From Rhizobiales bacterium PAR1 (GTDB taxonomy: Bacteria > Pseudomonadota > Alphaproteobacteria > Rhizobiales > Beijerinckiaceae): 64,000 bases of DNA. Of this stretch, positions 60,427 to 64,000 are shown one piece after another. The stretch is from assembly GCA_002256205.1 (NCBI GenBank), contig NKIW01000009.1, positions 62,001-126,000 of the forward strand. Reading direction: 5' to 3'. The notes under the pieces are model-generated. The model did not search any database. It had not been told where the DNA came from and saw only the letters and a program-made list of their open reading frames with translations. A program made the translations under genes and the position numbers. Within the stretch, counting starts at the first letter, position 1, and each line of letters opens with the position of its first letter.

Positions 60427-61313
60427 GTGCGACGCGCCTCCCCCATGATCCCGCCGGGGCGGTAGAGCGTAAAGAGGATCAGCGCGAGGCCGACGATGCC
60501 GAGCCGCACGCTCGCCATTTCCACCTCGGAGATGAAAGGCAGCACATCACGCAGGAAGCGCGAGCCTTCGAGGAAGAGCATCAGGATTAGCGTGCCCGCG
60601 AGTGCGCCGGAAACCCGGCCCACCCCGCCCATGATGATCGCCATCCAGATCTGGAAGGTCACCAGCGGAACGAATTGATCGGGCGAGATATAGCCGATGT
60701 AATGGGCGTAGAACGCGCCGGCAAAACCTGCGAGCAACGCCCCCAGCATCAACACCTGCACCTTGAAGCGCGCGGGGTCTTTCCCCAGCGCTTTCACCGC
60801 GTCTTCGTTATCGCGGATCGCCTCGATCATCCGCCCGAAGGGCGAGCGGACGATGCGGCGCATCGCGTAGATCGCGAGGCCATTGACCAGCAGAAGCACC
60901 GCCAGTACGGCAAGGCTGTTCGGCAAGCCGACACCAAGGCCGGTAAAGAGTTTCGGGATGCCCGGAATGCCCTGAACGCCCTTGGTCAGCCATTTCTCGC
61001 TCGTCACCACGAGGCGCACGACCTCCGAAAACCCGAGCGAGACAATGGCGAAATAATCCTCACGCAGCCGGAGCGAGACCATACCAAGCGGCCATGCTGC
61101 CGCCGCTGCTAGCACACCCGCAGCAAGAAACGCCGGGAGCGGGTGCCAGCCCTGCTCTGCCAGCAAAGCCGCCGCGTAAGCCCCCACGGCGAAGAAGCCG
61201 ACATGACCGAAATTGATGATCCCGGTCATGCCGTATTGCAGCGTCAACCCAAGCGCGAGAAGAACGTAGACCGCGGAAACGATGGCGATGGCAATGAGAT
61301 AGGCTTCCATCAT
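60423..61313 (-). CDS. Branched-chain-type ABC transporter permease (LivM-like), second system
   Basis: A 296-aa permease with about eight spans. It has LTLQYGMTGIINFGHVGFFA and RMIEAIRDNEDAVKALGKDP, typical of LivM. Two consecutive ATG codons are possible starts (61313 and 61310); the first makes an ATGA overlap with the LivH-like gene. Unlike the 30-kb system, this LivM is not fused to its ATPase. Confidence 0.93.
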   Translation of the reverse strand: MMEAYLIAIAIVSAVYVLLALGLTLQYGMTGIINFGHVGFFAVGAYAAALLAEQGWHPLPAFLAAGVLAAAAAWPLGMVSLRLREDYFAIVSLGFSEVVRLVVTSEKWLTKGVQGIPGIPKLFTGLGVGLPNSLAVLAVLLLVNGLAIYAMRRIVRSPFGRMIEAIRDNEDAVKALGKDPARFKVQVLMLGALLAGFAGAFYAHYIGYISPDQFVPLVTFQIWMAIIMGGVGRVSGALAGTLILMLFLEGSRFLRDVLPFISEVEMASVRLGIVGLALILFTLYRPGGIMGEARRT

Positions 61314-62176
61314 CTGGCTCCCGCAACCGTGCCAAAGAGCCCCTTCGGGCGCACCAGCAACACCGCCAGCAGCACCACGAACGAGAGCGCGATCTTGTAG
61401 GTGAAGCCGACGAAAGGCGTTGCAACCTCCTGCACGATGCCGAGCGCGATCCCCGCGACAATCGCGCCGCCCGCATGGCCAATGCCACCGAGGATCGCCG
61501 CAGCGAAGGCTGGAAGGAGTAATTCCCAGCCCATTTCGGGGCTGACCACCGTCTTGATGCCGACCACTGTGCCCGCAACGCCTGATACCGCGCCCGCCAG
61601 TGCCCAGAGCGCCATCATCACCTTTTGCGGCGAAATGCCGGAGACGCGCGCGAGCGAGGGATCATCCGCAACGGCGCGCATCTGCCGCCCGATCGGCGTG
61701 AGGTGCAAAATCGCGAAAACGATCGCGAGCGTCACCAGCACGACCGCGCAGAGGTTCACATCGTTGGGGTGCACGCGAATATCGAGGATGCGCCAGGGAC
61801 GCACCATCGGCATGGGGAACACCTTCTGGCCATGGCCGAAGGCGACGCCCATCACGGCGCGGATCATAAACGCAACGCCAATCGAGGCGAGCAGCGCGGC
61901 CACCGAGGAACGCCCCCCGAGCTTGCGGAACACGAGCCAGTAGCCGATCAGCCCGACGACAGCACCCGCCGCCGCACCGAACAGACCGCCGAGCACAAGC
62001 GAGCCCGTGAGCCCTGCCCCGCTCAGCGCGGCGTAGGCGCCGAGGGTCATGACATCGCCGGTCGCCGCATTGGCAAAGCGGGCGATGCCGAACACCAGCG
62101 TTACCGCGAGCGCAGCGAGGCCGATCACCAGCCCGGAGACAATGCCGTTGAGCGCGAGTTCAGCGAAGGAAATCAT
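61310..62176 (-). CDS. Branched-chain-type ABC transporter permease (LivH-like), second system
   Basis: A 288-aa permease with about eight spans. It has LALNGIVSGLVIGLAALAVT and LVFGIARFANAATGDVMTLG, which match the LivH start, and HLTPIGRQMRAVADDPSLAR as the cytoplasmic loop. It follows the binding-protein gene after an 84-base gap containing a hairpin. Confidence 0.93.
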   Translation of the reverse strand: MISFAELALNGIVSGLVIGLAALAVTLVFGIARFANAATGDVMTLGAYAALSGAGLTGSLVLGGLFGAAAGAVVGLIGYWLVFRKLGGRSSVAALLASIGVAFMIRAVMGVAFGHGQKVFPMPMVRPWRILDIRVHPNDVNLCAVVLVTLAIVFAILHLTPIGRQMRAVADDPSLARVSGISPQKVMMALWALAGAVSGVAGTVVGIKTVVSPEMGWELLLPAFAAAILGGIGHAGGAIVAGIALGIVQEVATPFVGFTYKIALSFVVLLAVLLVRPKGLFGTVAGAR

Positions 62177-62199
62177 CAGCTTGGGAATGCTTTCAAAGG

Positions 62200-62222
62200 G
62201 CCCGGCGACCGAACCGCCGGGC
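62200..62222 (-). promoter_or_regulatory. Intercistronic stem-loop after the second branched-chain-type binding protein
   Basis: Perfect 8-base stem GCCCGGCG / CGCCGGGC with a 7-base loop, about 40 bases after the binding-protein stop. On the transcript strand it is followed by CCTTTGAAA, too short a T-run for efficient termination. A stabiliser or partial attenuator role is likely. Confidence 0.55.
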
Positions 62223-62240
62223 GCTCACCTTGAGGACAGG

Positions 62241-62281
62241 TCAGTTCTTGACGCGTACTTTCAGATCTTGACGACGTACTT
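62241..62281. repeat. Imperfect tandem duplication spanning the binding-protein stop codon
   Basis: Two adjacent copies, 62241-62260 and 62261-62281, each read TCAGnTCTTGACG then (AC)GTACTT on the plus strand, differing by one substitution and one base insertion. The right copy encodes the last residues KYVVKI and the stop; the left copy is the downstream untranslated region and repeats the TGA. Confidence 0.8.
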
Positions 62282-63484
62282 GCGCTCGATCTTGCCCTTG
62301 GAGACGAAGCTCACCGAGAAGTCCGGCGTCACGTCGCCGTACTGGTCGAAATCGAGCACCGAGGACGCGCCCTCGTAGTTGATCTTGCCCTTCTTCAGCG
62401 CTTCCTTGCCTTCCGCGAAGGTCGAGACCTTGGTGCCGGCAGGGTTGGCGACCTCGCGGATTTTCGCATTGATCGCGGCGATGTTGGCGCCCGGACCGGC
62501 GGCTTCCATGGCGAGCGCGAGGGTGACGACCATATCCCAGGTCATCGCGGCATAGACGTTCGAGAGGCCGTCCTGATTCATGACCTTGCGATAGGCTGCA
62601 TCATAGGCCTTGAAGGCTTCCGAGCCCTCGTTCGAGATCGAATCCACCGCAATCAGACCTTCCGAGACCTCATTGCCGACAGCTTTGACGAGATCGGGGT
62701 TCGCGGCCCATGCCGGGATGATCCACTTCGTCGTCTCACCCGACTGGAACCACTCGCGCAGGATGATCGTGGTGTCGGCGAGATAGGAGCCGGTGACGAT
62801 GACATCGGGCTTGGCGGCCAGAACCTTCTGAAGTTCGGCGCGATAGCTCGGCTGGTTGGGCTCATAGACGACGGCCTCCAGAACCTTCCCGCCCTTGGCT
62901 TCCCACGCCTTCTTGAAGCCCTCGGTGTTGCCGATGCCGGAAGCGTTGTTGAAAGCCATGGTCGCCGGGCGCTTGTAGCCTTCCTTCTGGCAGATTTCGG
63001 CGAAGGCGCGACCGAAACGGTCGTTGGTCGCCTGATAGCGATAACCCAAGCCCTTGGCGTTTGCCGGCGGCACCGAGAGCGCCGGAGCGCCGGAGGTGTG
63101 CATGTGCAGAATGCCGGCATCGTTCGCGAGCGGAATCACCGCCAGTGACACGCCCGAGGCCCAGGTGCCAAGAACGGCCTGCACCTTGTTGACTTCAATG
63201 AGCTTTTTCGCCGCGAGAACCGCGGCCTGCGGCGTGGTCTGCGTATCCTCCGAGAAGACCTCGAACTTGCGGCCGCCCGCGCCCCCTGCCGCATTCACCA
63301 TCTCGGCAGCAGCGACGATCATCTTCTGCATCCCCGAGCCATAGGGCGCGCCGGCGCCGGTCACCGGGTTCAGCGCGCCGATGCGGAAGCTCTCGGCTTG
63401 TGCAAATGCACGCCCGCCAAAGGTGGAGGTCAGCGACGCGGCGGCGAGCGCTTGAAGGGTCGAACGGCGAGAAAGGGTCATCAT
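62261..63484 (-). CDS. Branched-chain-type ABC transporter substrate-binding protein, second system
   Basis: A 407-aa periplasmic binding protein with a long signal peptide whose TLSRRSTLQALAAASL resembles a twin-arginine leader (SRRS) and is followed by TSTFGGRAFAQA. The mature part begins with FRIGALNPVTGAGAPYGSGM. It is 51 bases after the amidohydrolase gene and starts the transporter part of the operon. The ligand is unknown; amide- and urea-type HAAT proteins share this overall organisation. Confidence 0.92.
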   Translation of the reverse strand: MMTLSRRSTLQALAAASLTSTFGGRAFAQAESFRIGALNPVTGAGAPYGSGMQKMIVAAAEMVNAAGGAGGRKFEVFSEDTQTTPQAAVLAAKKLIEVNKVQAVLGTWASGVSLAVIPLANDAGILHMHTSGAPALSVPPANAKGLGYRYQATNDRFGRAFAEICQKEGYKRPATMAFNNASGIGNTEGFKKAWEAKGGKVLEAVVYEPNQPSYRAELQKVLAAKPDVIVTGSYLADTTIILREWFQSGETTKWIIPAWAANPDLVKAVGNEVSEGLIAVDSISNEGSEAFKAYDAAYRKVMNQDGLSNVYAAMTWDMVVTLALAMEAAGPGANIAAINAKIREVANPAGTKVSTFAEGKEALKKGKINYEGASSVLDFDQYGDVTPDFSVSFVSKGKIERKYVVKI

Positions 63485-63535
63485 GGTCTCCCGGTTATTC
63501 TGAATTTTGGATGGCTTTTGTCAGACAGGCTTGTT

Positions 63536-64000
63536 TCAGTTCAGGTTTTTACGCTTGGCAATCGCACCGCCGCGCAGGATCAGCGGCATGTGGCGCCCCT
63601 GCCCGGTCAGCAGTGTGAGGTCGTCGAGCGGGTTGCCGTCTACGGCGATGATGTCGGCATGAGCACCCGGCGCGATCACGCCGATCAGCCCCTGCATGCG
63701 GCAGAGCTTCGCCGCGATATGGGTTGCGGAGGCGATAATCTCCTGCGCCTTCAAGACCCGACCGCGGATCACGAATTCCTCGGATTGGTGGCGGTGCATT
63801 TCGCCCAGAAGATCCGTACCGTAAGCCATAGTTAGGCCGGCATCGCGCATGATTTCGAGCGATTTCAGTCCTGCAAGGCGCACGTTGTCGATTTTTGCAA
63901 CCGAATTCTTCGGGAAACCGAGCGAGGCGCCTTCCGAGGCCAGTTTCTCGTAGGTCACCAGCGTCGGCACCGCCACCGCGCCTGCATCGGCGGCGAAACG
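63536..64000 (-). CDS. Amidohydrolase family protein, C-terminal part (5' end outside the window)
   Basis: The last ~154 residues of a metal-dependent amidohydrolase of the imidazolonepropionase/prolidase-like branch. Visible are PTLVTYEKLASEG, the catalytic-Asp region MAYGTDLLGEMHRHQSEEF and the C-terminal beta-sandwich segment GVIAPGAHADIIAVDGNPLD followed by DLTLLTG. The N-terminal HxH metal site lies off the window. It precedes the binding protein by 51 bases on the same strand, so it probably hydrolyses the compound that the transporter imports. Confidence 0.9.
   Translation of the reverse strand, partial: RFAADAGAVAVPTLVTYEKLASEGASLGFPKNSVAKIDNVRLAGLKSLEIMRDAGLTMAYGTDLLGEMHRHQSEEFVIRGRVLKAQEIIASATHIAAKLCRMQGLIGVIAPGAHADIIAVDGNPLDDLTLLTGQGRHMPLILRGGAIAKRKNLN

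Noticed and set aside
1-64000. CRISPR arrays, tRNA/rRNA genes, insertion sequences, phage or integrase genes
   Set aside because: I looked through the intergenic regions and saw no spaced direct repeats, cloverleaf sequences, rRNA segments or transposase/integrase coding; very diverged forms could escape reading by eye.

Overview
GC-rich chromosomal window from an alphaproteobacterium, most likely Hyphomicrobiales (Rhizobiales). The evidence is family-level: alphaproteobacterial-style cys operon genes (DUF934, DUF2849, a [2Fe-2S] ferredoxin, plant-type APS/PAPS reductase), a maf-yacG pair, several high-affinity ABC operons, and three copies of a palindromic intergenic repeat of a kind common in this order. 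Genes are densely packed with many 4-base ATGA or 1-base TGATG overlaps. I saw no rRNA, tRNA, CRISPR array, insertion sequence or phage gene.

Layout. 1-5.1 kb (minus): peptide/opine-type ABC transporter (binding protein, two permeases, two ATPases, the last cut by the window edge). 5.5-10.1 kb: membrane class III nucleotide cyclase, then a convergent PAS histidine kinase / FixJ-type regulator pair. 10.4-14.1 kb: acyl-CoA dehydrogenase, Tas-like aldo/keto reductase, yacG-maf, and a Lys-rich 44-residue protein. 14.1-18.5 kb (minus): RND efflux pump and adaptor. 18.8-20.9 kb: GGDEF-EAL protein with a periplasmic haem-type (CxxCH) sensor.

21.0-36.2 kb looks like one uncharacterised catabolic island. 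The minus-strand operon holds a branched-chain-type ABC transporter (including a LivM-LivG fusion), an AroE paralogue with an altered substrate pocket, an SDR, a fused two-subunit TPP-dependent E1 dehydrogenase, a GlcD-type FAD oxidase and a GMC oxidoreductase. The divergent plus-strand operon holds a quinone oxidoreductase, two SDRs and a FadR-type GntR regulator. I infer import of a hydroxylated carboxylate or alicyclic compound, stepwise oxidation, and oxidative decarboxylation of a 2-oxo acid.

36.7-41.4 kb is a sensory/surface block: soluble globin-coupled chemotaxis transducer, DUF1345 membrane protein, orphan Flp pilin, CHASE2-PAS-GGDEF diguanylate cyclase. 41.4-45.5 kb (minus) is a second RND pump with a lipoprotein adaptor, next to an Lrp/AsnC regulator.

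46.4-58.7 kb is an assimilatory sulfur supercluster on the minus strand. It comprises ferredoxin, DUF2849, cysI, DUF934, cysH, cysD, cysN, a 45-residue membrane microprotein and cysG, and separately sulfate-binding protein, cysT, cysW and cysA, with a LysE exporter between the two operons. Both operons carry a CGTTC-type dyad with 6-base spacing just upstream, which I propose is a shared operator. 59.0-64.0 kb (minus) is a second branched-chain-type ABC operon led by an amidohydrolase cut by the window edge. Three of the ABC operons have a stem-loop just after the binding-protein gene.
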